DNA from: Cyanobacteria bacterium SZAS LIN-3
GTDB lineage: Bacteria > Cyanobacteriota > Vampirovibrionia > Obscuribacterales > Obscuribacteraceae
Direction of reading: 5' to 3'
DNA length: 64,000 nucleotides
Assembly (NCBI GenBank): GCA_018266215.1
Contig: JAFEAV010000003.1
Location: 62,001-126,000 of the forward strand
The notes under the pieces were generated by a model. That model was not told the origin of the DNA, did not search any database, and saw only the letters and a program-made list of their open reading frames with translations. The translations under genes and the position numbers were made by a program. Positions 1-10,184 of this stretch are shown piece by piece (the stretch's first letter is position 1; each line of letters opens with the position of its first letter).

Positions 1-1739
1 AGGGTCGTGGCCAGGGCTGAGAGTTTTCTGCCTCTGAATGCATCGAGACCCATTTCGGTCACCTGCACCCAGCATTTTTGCTTGATAGGCTGTTTTACGT
101 CAGGTACGAAATATTCAGCGTAGATTGCAAATTGGCCGTGTCCATCTCTTAGAAATGGCTTCAGGTCAGTTCTGATTGCTGTCAGATCCTGCCCGACTCC
201 ATAATGCTTTTTTGTCAGCAGACTGCCCTTGTGCTTCTGGTCGAAATTTTCCTCATTGAGAAACTCCGGCCATTCTTCTGGTTCGACGCGGTAAAGTCTC
301 AGCTCAAAGTCCTGAATGGCCTGGGCAAGGCAATGGACCTCGGGGGGTTGATTGGGGGCAATGGTCAGTAAATGGCTGGGCAAAGCCACCATCGATGGCC
401 GTGACGTGGCCTCGAATCGTCTCGTTTCCTGATGACCGAGGGTCTGCCCGAAACTATCCCTGATGGCACCACCGATGGTGATGCTGTAGCGACCGAGGGG
501 GCGGAAGTTGGCGCTGATTTGAATATAGTCGCCAATCTTTTAGCATTTGATTTCCGAAGCGTTAGGGCTGATTTTAATCAGGTTTGCCAGTTTTTCCGGA
601 GGTGTGGCAATCTGGTTATTGAAATTAATCAGTACAGAGCCTCCATCCGGATTGACGGAGGGTGTGCATCGAGTGATTTTCAGGCGATCATGTACTACAA
701 ATTGCGCTTCTCGATCACCTTCCGTTAGCCTGGGGCCTTCTTCCGAGGGGCAGCCTTTTTCCAGTATGAGTCTGTATCTCTCCCCCAGCGACAGCTCTCG
801 GTCCGGCATAACCGCAATCCAACGCTTCTTTGGGAACTCATTTACGAAGCTCTGGTAGGATACATTTTCCCGAATGGCGCTGTCGGACACCTGGTGAAAG
901 GCGCGCTCCTTCTGATCCGGCCCGCGGAGGTGCAGGTGCGCTGCTACTTTATCGCGGTCTATATCCTGGTTGAAAAGCAGCAGTACAATAGGTTGCTTGT
1001 TTTGCGGCGTTTCAGCCCCGGGATATGAGCCTGAGATCGCGACGGGTACTGAATCGATGCTAAACGTTTCTTCCTTCGGCAATTGACTGCCGCTGACCGA
1101 TCTGGCGGACTGAAAGACCGTGAGTTTGTAGTTTGTTGCTTTGGGCAGGCGCTTTTCCGGGTTAGTGGGATGAAACAGCAAGGTCTGTGTGCCCGCCCAT
1201 TCCCACTGCCCCTGAGGCTGCGGCGTGAGTTTCAAGATGGCATCGGGTTTGACTGTTTTGGCTTCCGACAGGGGGACCATCGGTTGCGAAAATGTCACCG
1301 CGATTTCCTTCACATCGTCGACAAGTCCCTGGGGGCTGACCCTCGTGACTTTCAAGGGAGATGGCTGAGTTGGCTTCGCCACAGGCTTTTGTCTGATGAT
1401 CGTGGGCGGGAAAGTTTCGCGCGTTATTGATCCCGGTAGTTGTGGCTTGACCAGCGATTGTTCCGGCAGGCGAAATTCATGATTCTGACTGTCAGGCAAC
1501 GGTGCGAATCGATTAATCAATTCCTTGACCCGTTCGGGGGCCATGGGTGTGCCTGCCGCTACTTTTGCCGAGGCATCAGCGTCTCTGGGGTTTTCTGTTT
1601 CAGTTAATGTGAAGTCGAGTTTGGGTGTTTTTGCGGTCGTCTCCACCGCCAACGCCGGAGTGGACGGCAGGATAATTAGAAGTAATGCGAGGGACGTCGC
1701 CCAAATTCTGGCCATGAAGGGCTGATGATTGACCGACAT
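1..1739 (-). pseudogene. Alpha-2-macroglobulin paralogue interrupted by an in-frame TAA; runs off the window
   Basis: The frame starts at an ATG at 1739 behind GAGGA and has a signal peptide (LALLLIILPSTPALA). It aligns without large gaps to the N-terminal half of the upstream neighbour, sharing LPEQSLVKP, GQWEWAG and TLLFHP. After 399 codons it meets TAA at 542-540. Reading on in the same frame gives about 179 further codons to position 1 with no other stop. They stay homologous to the neighbour: FGQTLGH matches FGQKLGH, and CWVQVTEMGLDAF matches CWTQVTEIGLEAF. The TAA falls where the neighbour has Val in an ungapped alignment. This looks like a recent nonsense mutation (or a sequencing error) in a periplasmic protease-inhibitor-like protein. 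If only the first part is made, it would be a truncated N-terminal MG-domain protein. The gap to the upstream paralogue is 26 bases, so they are probably co-transcribed. Confidence 0.85.
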
Positions 1740-1765
1740 CTATGTTCCTCTCATATGGGTGTAAG

Positions 1766-4700
1766 TTATTCAATCACGACTGTTTCGGATGCGCTTCTGC
1801 CGAAAGTTTCAGGTGCGTACATCTCCTCAATTTTTGTCGGCGGCACGACAAAGCGGCCGATAGAGGTCGCCCGCATCGTGTATGAGTAGTCGTGGTCGCC
1901 TGGGCCGAGGTAAGATGCGAAGGCTTCGGCCTGATGATCCCTTAGATTTTGGTGTTCATACCAGGACCAGAGCCAGGGCCACGAGCCAAAATAATCTGTA
2001 ATCCACCTACTGTATTGTGCCTCTGCTCCGGATCCCGGGGCGCCGGCTGATTTCCTGTTCCCGGCCAGCGCCGTGTTTACGATCTCACATCCACCCGGCA
2101 CCGGCGCCATCATGGCTACGTGATAGCGGGTGCCGACATTGCTGAAGTTCAATTTGCATCGCACCGTCGAACCGGCCTTTATGTGCCATATTCCGTCGCT
2201 GTCTTTCCGCACATCGTCGGTGTTATCGACGGCTTCGTATGTCCGTTTGACCGCGAAGCCCAGGCTCAGTGGTTTGATATTGAGGTTAGTAGATGCATAG
2301 TCCAATCCTAGCCTGTAATAGAGTCTTCCCGGGCCGGTTTTGTTGATCAAGACATCATCGGATTTACTGCGAAGTAGATAGTCAATGGGTACGTTGATTT
2401 GTTTGCTTTCGGTGCTTCTGCCTGCGAATTCTTGCTGGCCCAGGAAGCTGTTGCCCAGCCATTCCTGTACTTTGAAATTTGGAGTCTCCTTTTCGTACAC
2501 GGAGAAATATTTATCCAGGGCCAGCAGCACACTGCTGTTTTCTTGTGTTCCATTCCAGGCTCCATTTTTCTTGTGAGCCAAAAGACCTTTCGCCAATTTC
2601 GCTATCAGTTCACTGTCGGGCTGATCTTCGATTAAGGCCAGCATGACGAGAGCATCTGTGCGTCTGGGTGAATAGAACATTCTGTAGTTTGATTCACCGT
2701 AACCCTCGCTGATTGTGGACGCGGTAGAAGCCGTCTCCTTGATCTGATTATTTATCAGTGTGCGTAGGCGTGCGACTTCGTCCACTGAGGCCTTGTCTTT
2801 TGAAAGCACAGGTAAAAGCCAGCTTGCACACTCCAGGCTCGGGGTTCCAATCTCCGCAAGTACCTGGCGAGCGCGACCTGGGTCGATTTCATGCTCGTAA
2901 TACTGCACGTTGAGCGCTTTTGCCTGGAGTGCGTTTCGTTCGTCCGCTGAATATTTATCAGGGATGTAGCGATCTATGTTTTTCAAATAGAATTTGCAGC
3001 GGGCCAGTACCTCCTCTCCCACCGCGAAGTCTTTTTGCCTTGCCAGAAACATTGCCTGAGATGCCTGAAGCGATACAAAGGGAAATTCGATTTCTTGAGT
3101 TTTCTTCCAGAGTCCGAAGGAACCATTTTCGTTTTGGCGGCTGGCGAGCGTTTCAATTAGATATTTGATGTGTGCGCGATATGCTGCATCTTTCTCCGTG
3201 GGCAAGCAGTGGAATGCTACGAGTGTGTCGTGCAGCGCTAGCATGGCCAGCAGTTTGGCTGAGAGCTGTTCGGTGCATTCGAATGGATAGTGCTCGAGGT
3301 ACAGGTAGGCGTCAGTCAAGGACTGCAATGCTGTGCTGCTTGTGGAGACTGACAGCCCGCCCACTTGCTTGAAGACGTTGGCGGGACAGTGGACTTTTTG
3401 CAGGACCGCACCTTTGTCCACCTGTCCGTAGGTGGCAAAAGTTTCCATCGTGGCCGGCATGTAGAGCGGTATAGTCATGCTGGCGGCATCCGAGACACCG
3501 TTTGCTGTGACTGCGCATTGTACGTCGATGTTGCCAGCGTCCTTTGTGGCAATGGGAAAGCGCACTTCAGTGCGATCCTTGGCGCCAATAGATATTCTTT
3601 TGCCTGCCGTCTGTGCATCCTGGGACCCACCTGCCACTGTGGCGTTGCGTACTCGTATAACGACATCCGCCGTCACAGGTTTGTCTGTTTGATTTTGCAC
3701 TACAAAAGCTAATTCACAGCGGTCACCAAAATTGAGAAAGCGAGGTAAGGAGGGCTTGATGGCCAGATCCAATTTGGTTGAAAGGCCTGATTCTGCGGCG
3801 CCAAATTTATCCAACCCTGCTACCGCGACAGCCATAATGCGGTATTTTGTGATGTTGTCCGGCAGATGCATAGGCACTCGGGCATGACCGTTTGCGTCGG
3901 TGACGACGTCGGGGGCGAAGAGTGCCAGCTCGGAGAAGTTGATTCGCTCGTTAAATTTGCCGAGTCGGAGTGCTGTATCCTGAACCAAGTCATTACTGAT
4001 CCCGTTCATAATGCGACTGTTGGCTACTTGTACGCTCAGTCCATTTCGTTCTGGTGATCCGGAATAGAACGTGTATCGGTCTACAGAGTTAAGTTGATGC
4101 CTTTCGAGTCGTCCCGAGCTGTAGTACCTTTCGTCTACGACAGTTGGTTCCGATTGAAGAACGCTTGGCGTCCATGGCGATGGCCTGAAGTTGGCTCCTT
4201 TAGCTTTTTTCGTTCCAGTCTTTTTTTCAAAGTTGGATGTCGGTAAAAGTATGCTTGTTCTGCTGGAGCCGGCCGAGGCTGTGTGACGGCCCCCGTTGTA
4301 GAACACGTTGATTGGGTCGCCCCAGTGATGATTTCGTAAGGCCAGAAGAGCTTCGTCTACAACCGCAATTGCCACATGTCCGGATTGCACTGGATTGTTG
4401 TTGTTATCTTTAAGGTCTACATCTATGTATGTTTCACTGCCCGGTTCAATTTCTGCTTTTCCCGGTTTGAGTGTAAGCGCCAGCTGCTTCGATTTCGGCG
4501 GCACGAAGAGTACAATCTCTCCGAGTTCAAATTGATTATTGGCACTGGAGAGACTGACCTCGACGCCAAATTGTGGATAGTCATCCTCTGTAATCGGTAT
4601 CTTGATTACATATGGTGAGTCGACTAATTCCAGTGCAGTTGTCGAGGCAATTGTTTGTCGAGATATAACTGCAATGCCGTGGGCTGGGTATGACGAAGGC

Positions 4701-7700
4701 GTGACAGTAATCTCAGCGATGTCTCCGGGGTTATATTTCGCTTTATCGCATTTCAACCTGAGGCCGCCAGGCAAGTTCGGCTGAGTTTGGGTTGTTTCAT
4801 GTTGTGCGATTTCTCGTTGCTGGATGATGATCGGCAACTTTGTTTGATTGATCCGACCGTCTGAATCAATTACGGTCGCAGTTAGTTCGACGACATGACC
4901 ATTAGGCGCCGGGAATGATATTTGAGTTGGCTCCGTGGTAGAGACAAACTCCTTGCTTTCTATTTCAATCGGTGCGCCGTAGGTTGGTATCTGTGTCAAT
5001 TTCACGGTTATACGCCTGTCTGGCCTGATCTTGCCTTCGATATCTGTGGCGACGATGCTTGCCTTCACGGGGGTGCCCGATGTTAAAGATGCGAAAGTAT
5101 TTATTCCGACGTAGGTTTTCGATGGGTGAATTGTTAGTGCTACTCTATTTGACCACTCCTGCCTGTTAACGTCCAGGATAGTGGCCTGGCAACTCATCCT
5201 TACCGGTCTTGGTGAAGCTAAGTTTCTGACAAGCAGATTTATCGAATTCCGCCCATTCGAGTTCGACAGCCCCGTAATAGTCTTCTCGCCGGATTGCGAA
5301 TTCGAGTTTCCCTGCAGCCTGTCAATTCGGTCAGAGAAAGAGTACCAACCGTATCCGAAATGATATCCGGGCCATCCTGGGGGGCTGTATCTGGTTGGTT
5401 GGCCCGTTACGCGCCACGTGACGTTAGCATGCGGGAGTGGCCCCCCACCGAAGTATGAACCGCGCGCCGAAAGCTTCGCGTTTTCTCCGAGTACAAAACT
5501 ATTACCTTTTGGAGCCTCCACGTTCATTTCAAATTCCGGACGTCGAAATTCCTCAATTGAAACTTGTAGTGTGGTCTCAAAGTCTTGTGATGAGGCTTCT
5601 TTCCTGACTCTGTCTTGGAACACAGAATCTTGGGTGAATTGGTCCAATTCACTGCCGCTGGCCTTGATAGTGACGGTTATCCAGCCGAGATTTACCTTCT
5701 TTGGAATTGTTGCAGCAAAGGCAAAGCCCCCAACAGCATCAATTTTGGCTGCTCCTTTAAATAACTCTGTTTGATCAGAGGCGGTGCCTACGTAGGAGAT
5801 TTTACGCAACTTCGTGTCAAAGAGCCGAATGGCGCCTTTGTCTGTGAATCGAAATCCTCGTTGCCAGCCTTTTACGCATATAGTCTGCCCTGGTCTGTAT
5901 AGGGTTCGGTCCGAGACGCAAGACCAGAGGATTGTCGGCGCGGCCTTGACTGCACCCCAGTTGCCATGCTCCGGAAGCAAGGCGCTGTCAGGACCATAGC
6001 TGACACAAAGTGCTGTCTGGTGGTTGAAGCGATTCAGCTCTGGGCTTGTGATTTGAGCTTGACCGTGAGCGTCTGTTGAAGCACTCAGCTTTTGTGGCAG
6101 CAGCTGCACGCGAGCATTTGGAATTGGCCTGCCGTCTTTGAGCCTGGTTGCCAGGACAATGAGCTGGTGCCCCGTGAATGCCTCAAGGCCTATCTCTGTC
6201 ACCTGGGTCCAGCAGGCGCTTACGTGACGGTCCTTGTGTTTGTCATCCCAACATTCCGCAAGGACTATGAAGTGACCAAAGTCGGATTTCAGAAAGGGTT
6301 TTAGGTCTGTTTCGAGATATGCACTGTCGACACCGACAGGATAATCCTTAGTGGAAACCAGTGTGCCGATTGGCTCCGCGTCTGCATCGTTCCAGTTGGT
6401 TTCACGATATGCGGGCCATTGTTCAGGACGTACTTGAAATATTCTTATAGTTACCGCTTTTGTAGCCTGCGCGAAGAGCGTAACAACAGGTTTCTGTCCT
6501 GGTGCTATGGTCTGGAAATATTGGTCGTTTCTAAGTTGAGTTTGCTTAGCGTGGGTCTCGAAAGTGCGGGTCGCTGGATGACCAAGCTTTTGGCCGAAGA
6601 TATCTTCTATGGCACTGCGGAAGGTGACGGTATATTTGGCGTATGGTCGATAGTTGCCTTCTATCGTAATGGTTCGTCCTGAGACTACGTATTTGCAGTC
6701 TGCCGGCATGGGCGAAATTGATATAAGTGCCTTAATTTGTTCGATTTTGTTTGCAATTGGATTGGTGAACGAAAAACTTGCAACTCCGTTTTCTGGGCCG
6801 ATTGGATCTTCTGGAGACTTCACCAAAAGCATGGGACCATGCACGAAAAAGTGCGACGATTCATCACCCTCGGTCAATTCTGGTCCCTCCGCCGAGGGGC
6901 AGCCCTTCTCGACGATCACCGAATATTCTGTGTTGAGTGGAAGAGACTGGTCAGGTTGCACGCAGAGCCACTGATTGGTGGGGGTGTCCTTTACCTGTGA
7001 CCAGTATTCACGCTGCTTTTTTAAGTCGCTGTCAAGCACGAGATGGCATGGGAATTGCTTGCCGTCTCGGTTTAGTAATTTCAGATGCGAAAAAACCGTT
7101 TCTCTATCAATATCCTGGTTGAACCAGACCAAAATCGCTGGTGTGGTTGAAAGTGGCACATCGAAAGGTGGAAAGCTTTTTGTAATGTGAAGACGAGGCG
7201 TTTCGATTGAATAATTCTGGTCGTTTTCCAGTTGATTGCCGGTAATAGATTTAGTTGTTTTCGGAATAGAGAGAGTGTATTTAGTTGCCCGGGGTAGGCG
7301 CTTATCTGACCGGGCAGGATGAAAGAGTAGAGTCTGGCTGCCTGCCCATTCCCACTGACCGGCGGGCTGCGGGCTGAACTTTAAATATTCACCAGGGTCA
7401 ACGGCCTTTGCTTCGGACAGAGCGGTCATGGGTTGCGAAAAAGATACTGCCACCTCAGCGGCTTCATCAATAGGTCCATGCGGGCTGACCCGCACGACTT
7501 TTAATGGAGTGCTTTGAACCGCAGCCTCCGGTTTTGCAATCAGGGAAACTTTCGGTGGAAATGTCTCTAAGGTCGTGGTCCCGGGCAGTCTTGGTTTGAC
7601 GAGCGATTGTTCCGGCAGTCTGAACTCACTAACTTTGCGCTGCTGCAGTGGCGCCAGTTTATCGATCAGCTCTTTTACTCGTTCCGCGGGAAGCGGTTCG

Positions 7701-7930
7701 CCTGCGGCAATTTTTGTTCTCGGCGATTCTTCCTTTTCATCTTCCGCCTGGCTCAGTGTGAACTCGAGTTTTGGCTCTGTTTGTTCTTTGCCTGCCTTGG
7801 CATTTCCGTTGTCCACGCTCTTGGAAGCGTCTGATGTCGCCAACGCCGGAGTGGTCGGCAGGACAACTAGAAGCAGCGTCAACACGACCGATAGGACTCT
7901 GGTCAGGGGGCGCTCATTTTGCGACGACAT
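1766..7930 (-). CDS. Alpha-2-macroglobulin family protein with thioester motif
   Basis: Bacterial alpha-2-macroglobulins are periplasmic, usually membrane-tethered proteins thought to trap foreign proteases. About 2054 residues are encoded from the ATG at 7930, preferred because GAGG lies seven bases upstream; an earlier in-frame ATG at 7972 lacks one. A signal peptide ends at LPTTPALA. Then come MG-type beta domains, an A2M core (ALFAPDVVTDANGHARV, LPDNITKYRIMAVA) and the thioester segment YPFECTEQL. The CxEQ cysteine is near residue 1552 from this start, so the thioester should form. An alpha-helical complement-like domain and a receptor-binding-like C-terminal domain follow. The protein is longer than E. 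coli YfhM (about 1650). No pbpC gene, the usual partner, is next to it. A stretch near 5.3-5.4 kb rich in Gly, Tyr, Ser and Asn may be a bait or loop region. GC is lower than in the rest of the window. Confidence 0.93.
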   Translation of the reverse strand: MSSQNERPLTRVLSVVLTLLLVVLPTTPALATSDASKSVDNGNAKAGKEQTEPKLEFTLSQAEDEKEESPRTKIAAGEPLPAERVKELIDKLAPLQQRKVSEFRLPEQSLVKPRLPGTTTLETFPPKVSLIAKPEAAVQSTPLKVVRVSPHGPIDEAAEVAVSFSQPMTALSEAKAVDPGEYLKFSPQPAGQWEWAGSQTLLFHPARSDKRLPRATKYTLSIPKTTKSITGNQLENDQNYSIETPRLHITKSFPPFDVPLSTTPAILVWFNQDIDRETVFSHLKLLNRDGKQFPCHLVLDSDLKKQREYWSQVKDTPTNQWLCVQPDQSLPLNTEYSVIVEKGCPSAEGPELTEGDESSHFFVHGPMLLVKSPEDPIGPENGVASFSFTNPIANKIEQIKALISISPMPADCKYVVSGRTITIEGNYRPYAKYTVTFRSAIEDIFGQKLGHPATRTFETHAKQTQLRNDQYFQTIAPGQKPVVTLFAQATKAVTIRIFQVRPEQWPAYRETNWNDADAEPIGTLVSTKDYPVGVDSAYLETDLKPFLKSDFGHFIVLAECWDDKHKDRHVSACWTQVTEIGLEAFTGHQLIVLATRLKDGRPIPNARVQLLPQKLSASTDAHGQAQITSPELNRFNHQTALCVSYGPDSALLPEHGNWGAVKAAPTILWSCVSDRTLYRPGQTICVKGWQRGFRFTDKGAIRLFDTKLRKISYVGTASDQTELFKGAAKIDAVGGFAFAATIPKKVNLGWITVTIKASGSELDQFTQDSVFQDRVRKEASSQDFETTLQVSIEEFRRPEFEMNVEAPKGNSFVLGENAKLSARGSYFGGGPLPHANVTWRVTGQPTRYSPPGWPGYHFGYGWYSFSDRIDRLQGNSNSQSGEKTITGLSNSNGRNSINLLVRNLASPRPVRMSCQATILDVNRQEWSNRVALTIHPSKTYVGINTFASLTSGTPVKASIVATDIEGKIRPDRRITVKLTQIPTYGAPIEIESKEFVSTTEPTQISFPAPNGHVVELTATVIDSDGRINQTKLPIIIQQREIAQHETTQTQPNLPGGLRLKCDKAKYNPGDIAEITVTPSSYPAHGIAVISRQTIASTTALELVDSPYVIKIPITEDDYPQFGVEVSLSSANNQFELGEIVLFVPPKSKQLALTLKPGKAEIEPGSETYIDVDLKDNNNNPVQSGHVAIAVVDEALLALRNHHWGDPINVFYNGGRHTASAGSSRTSILLPTSNFEKKTGTKKAKGANFRPSPWTPSVLQSEPTVVDERYYSSGRLERHQLNSVDRYTFYSGSPERNGLSVQVANSRIMNGISNDLVQDTALRLGKFNERINFSELALFAPDVVTDANGHARVPMHLPDNITKYRIMAVAVAGLDKFGAAESGLSTKLDLAIKPSLPRFLNFGDRCELAFVVQNQTDKPVTADVVIRVRNATVAGGSQDAQTAGKRISIGAKDRTEVRFPIATKDAGNIDVQCAVTANGVSDAASMTIPLYMPATMETFATYGQVDKGAVLQKVHCPANVFKQVGGLSVSTSSTALQSLTDAYLYLEHYPFECTEQLSAKLLAMLALHDTLVAFHCLPTEKDAAYRAHIKYLIETLASRQNENGSFGLWKKTQEIEFPFVSLQASQAMFLARQKDFAVGEEVLARCKFYLKNIDRYIPDKYSADERNALQAKALNVQYYEHEIDPGRARQVLAEIGTPSLECASWLLPVLSKDKASVDEVARLRTLINNQIKETASTASTISEGYGESNYRMFYSPRRTDALVMLALIEDQPDSELIAKLAKGLLAHKKNGAWNGTQENSSVLLALDKYFSVYEKETPNFKVQEWLGNSFLGQQEFAGRSTESKQINVPIDYLLRSKSDDVLINKTGPGRLYYRLGLDYASTNLNIKPLSLGFAVKRTYEAVDNTDDVRKDSDGIWHIKAGSTVRCKLNFSNVGTRYHVAMMAPVPGGCEIVNTALAGNRKSAGAPGSGAEAQYSRWITDYFGSWPWLWSWYEHQNLRDHQAEAFASYLGPGDHDYSYTMRATSIGRFVVPPTKIEEMYAPETFGRSASETVVIE

Positions 7931-8059
7931 CAATGTACCTCGGTTAACCGTGGGAAAGCACGGGCGGCGCAAGCTGGCTGATCTAGTTCAGTTGCGGTCA
8001 CAACATTATATATAAGCCGATGATACAATTGGCATCTTTGTTCTCGGCTTTCAAACTGG

Positions 8060-8734
8060 ATGCAGCTCATGGCAACAAGTGGCAAGGTTTCGGTTTCATC
8101 CCTCAGTTTGAAGGAGCCTCACTGGACGCTGGCCGAAAAGAGCCCTAACGAAAATGTCTTTGTCAGTCGTGACGGCGATGTTGTCGGCATCGAGCTGCGC
8201 ACCGAAGAGACAGTCTTCAAAGTCGATTTTAATGACCTGGCCTCCCTGCGCTCCAATATCCGCATGGGCTTTGGCGGAGCCGGACTGATCAGCGCTGATA
8301 TCGAAGAATACGGCACCGGCGATGCGAAAGTCAGAGGTGTGGCCATAATCACCAAGCTGCCCCAACTGCCGGCCGGTATGTCGTACAACGGTTTGATTTT
8401 CTTGCCATTCAAAGACTTCAGTTATTCACTCTACATGCGCTATGAAGAGGGCGGTATTTCCGGCGCCCGCGAAGCTGCGGTGCTGGAACCATTCATCGCC
8501 TCGGGCGAGGTCAAGCTTGTTGTCGGAGCTGCCGGAGCCGTGCTCGATGGCTTTGATGAAGACCTGTACGAGCCCTCACTGCGCGGGCATCTCGTGCGCA
8601 ACAAAGCCGAGCGCGAAGAATTTGACGGTCAATTTCCCGATCATCCATTGAGCAAGTTGCGCGCTTGTCTGCGCAGTGTGAAAGAGTCGCTGCAAATTGA
8701 TCGGATTGTTCTGGAGGCTGAGCAGGATGTTTGA
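8060..8734 (+). CDS. Hypothetical cytoplasmic protein upstream of a Clp N-domain protein
   Basis: A 224-residue protein of no recognised family, with no signal peptide or membrane segment. It is a mixed alpha/beta sequence with an acidic, hydrophobic-patterned C-terminus. ATG codons at 8060 and 8069 are both possible starts; neither has a strong ribosome-binding site. Its stop overlaps the start of the following Clp N-domain gene by eight bases, so the two are probably translationally coupled and may act together. It diverges from the A2M gene, with about 130 bases between the start codons. The frame is certainly coding, as it shares the GC-rich codon use of downstream genes; the function is unknown. 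Confidence 0.75.
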   Translation: MQLMATSGKVSVSSLSLKEPHWTLAEKSPNENVFVSRDGDVVGIELRTEETVFKVDFNDLASLRSNIRMGFGGAGLISADIEEYGTGDAKVRGVAIITKLPQLPAGMSYNGLIFLPFKDFSYSLYMRYEEGGISGAREAAVLEPFIASGEVKLVVGAAGAVLDGFDEDLYEPSLRGHLVRNKAEREEFDGQFPDHPLSKLRACLRSVKESLQIDRIVLEAEQDV

Positions 8735-9164
8735 AAGATTCACCGAAAACGCTGTAAAAGTCATCATGGTGGCGCAAGAAGAGAGCCGCCGGCTGAAGCG
8801 TAATTGGGTTGCACCCGAGCATATCCTGCTCGGGGTGCTTTCGGTCAACAAATCCCACGCCGCCCGGGTCATGGCCAGCCACGGGTTGAAGCTTGACGGG
8901 GCGCGCAAGGACGTACTTGCCGCCGTGGGCAAGGGTGATGATCGTTTGGAGGCGGAGATTCACTTCACCGATGCGGCCAAACGAGGCCTGGAATTATGCT
9001 GGGCGGCCGCACAAAATCGAGAGTCCGGTGCAATCACCGAGGACCATATAATGCTTGGCCTGTTGGCTCTGAATGATCCTGTGACCAGTGGCATCATCCG
9101 AAAATACTGCAGCAGCATTTCTCTTATCGAGGAAGAATTGAACCGCAGCATGGACGGGAAATAG
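8727..9164 (+). CDS. Stand-alone Clp N-terminal (repeat) domain protein
   Basis: The 145 residues make up the Clp_N domain that normally caps ClpA/ClpC unfoldases. It contains both half-repeats: [18 protein letters not shown] with PEHILLGVL, and [13 protein letters not shown] with [12 protein letters not shown]. No AAA+ domain follows; a stop comes about 20 residues after the second repeat. The start is the ATG at 8727, behind GGAGG, overlapping the previous gene's stop. A longer reading from 8697 would add an unrelated extension. Free Clp_N-like proteins, such as plant ClpT, attach to Clp proteases or act as adaptors; a similar role here is inference. The 3' end overlaps the convergent oxidoreductase gene by 41 bases. 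Confidence 0.88.
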   Translation: MFERFTENAVKVIMVAQEESRRLKRNWVAPEHILLGVLSVNKSHAARVMASHGLKLDGARKDVLAAVGKGDDRLEAEIHFTDAAKRGLELCWAAAQNRESGAITEDHIMLGLLALNDPVTSGIIRKYCSSISLIEEELNRSMDGK

Positions 9165-10158
9165 CCTGCATCGTAATTTCGAACGACTTGAGTCTGTCCG
9201 CCGCATCGTAGAGATCGGAGACGATCATAAACTCATCGGCCTGGGTGCTTTCGAGCAGATCATTTAGTTTCTTCTGCACCGTCTGCGCACCGCCGACGAT
9301 GGCAATGGCGAAGCGCTCATAGACGGCCGCGCGCTCGTGAAATGTCCAGAGAGTCTCCATCTCGGCCGGTTCGATTGGCGGCTGCAATTCCATAGATTGG
9401 CCGCGCACCCGCTTCAAGACCCGCTGCAGTGGTGTGGTCGCCTGGAAGCGGGCCTCATCGTCGGTGTCGGCGGCCACAACGGGCACACCGATCATTACGT
9501 AGGGTTTCTTCAAATGTTTTGATGGGCGGAAATCTTGACGATAGACCTTGATCGAGCGGTAAAGCTCTTCCGGGGCAAAGTGACTGGCAAAGGCAAAAGG
9601 CAGGCCCAGAGCCGCTGCCAGCTGGGCGCTGAAATCACTGGAGCCGAGCAGCCAGATCGGTACATTGAGGCCGTTGCCGGGGTAGGCCTTGACGCCGTCT
9701 TCGCTGGGGGTGTCGTCGAAGTAGCTGCGCAACTCGTGCAAGAGTCTGGGGAAGTCCTGGCCCGTGCTGGTCAGTCCGCGGCGCAGGGCTCTGGCTGTGG
9801 CCGGGTCCGTGCCGGGGGCGCGGCCGAGACCGAGATCGATGCGGCCCGGGTAGAGAGATTCTAGAGTGCCGAATTGTTCGGCGATGATCAGCGGAGCGTG
9901 GTTGGGCAGCATGACGCCGCCGGAGCCGACACGGATAGTTTTTGTGCCGCCGGCTACCATGCCGATCAAAATTGATGTGGCGGCGCTGGCGATGCCCTGC
10001 ATATTGTGGTGTTCAGCCAGCCAGAAGCGATTGTAGCCCCAGCTCTCGGCGTGCTGCGCCAGGTCCAGGGTGCGGGCAAAAGCTTCCGCCGCGGTCTGTC
10101 CTGCCGCCACCGGGGCCAGATCCAGTATCGATAATGGGGTTTCGTTGAGTGCTTTCAT
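9124..10158 (-). CDS. LLM-class flavin-dependent oxidoreductase (MsnO8/YhbW-like)
   Basis: A 344-residue bacterial luciferase-like monooxygenase: a TIM barrel using reduced FMN, substrate unknown. Family marks are the N-terminal [10 protein letters not shown] strand, the [10 protein letters not shown] segment, the [13 protein letters not shown] loop, and [25 protein letters not shown], the usual signature of the YhbW/MsnO8 subgroup. The length is normal. It is followed across 26 bases by the DeoR gene upstream on the same strand, so the two may share a transcript. The 3' end overlaps the Clp N-domain gene tail to tail. Substrate cannot be told from sequence. Confidence 0.93.
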   Translation of the reverse strand: MKALNETPLSILDLAPVAAGQTAAEAFARTLDLAQHAESWGYNRFWLAEHHNMQGIASAATSILIGMVAGGTKTIRVGSGGVMLPNHAPLIIAEQFGTLESLYPGRIDLGLGRAPGTDPATARALRRGLTSTGQDFPRLLHELRSYFDDTPSEDGVKAYPGNGLNVPIWLLGSSDFSAQLAAALGLPFAFASHFAPEELYRSIKVYRQDFRPSKHLKKPYVMIGVPVVAADTDDEARFQATTPLQRVLKRVRGQSMELQPPIEPAEMETLWTFHERAAVYERFAIAIVGGAQTVQKKLNDLLESTQADEFMIVSDLYDAADRLKSFEITMQAISRPCCGSILPR

Positions 10159-10184
10159 GCCTAGAGCTTAGCAAATTTTTTTCG

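Noticed and set aside
540..542. TAA as a recoded sense codon in this genome.
   Set aside because: TAA ends the intact alpha-2-macroglobulin at 1766 and other genes, so a changed code is unlikely; mutation, error or local read-through is simpler.
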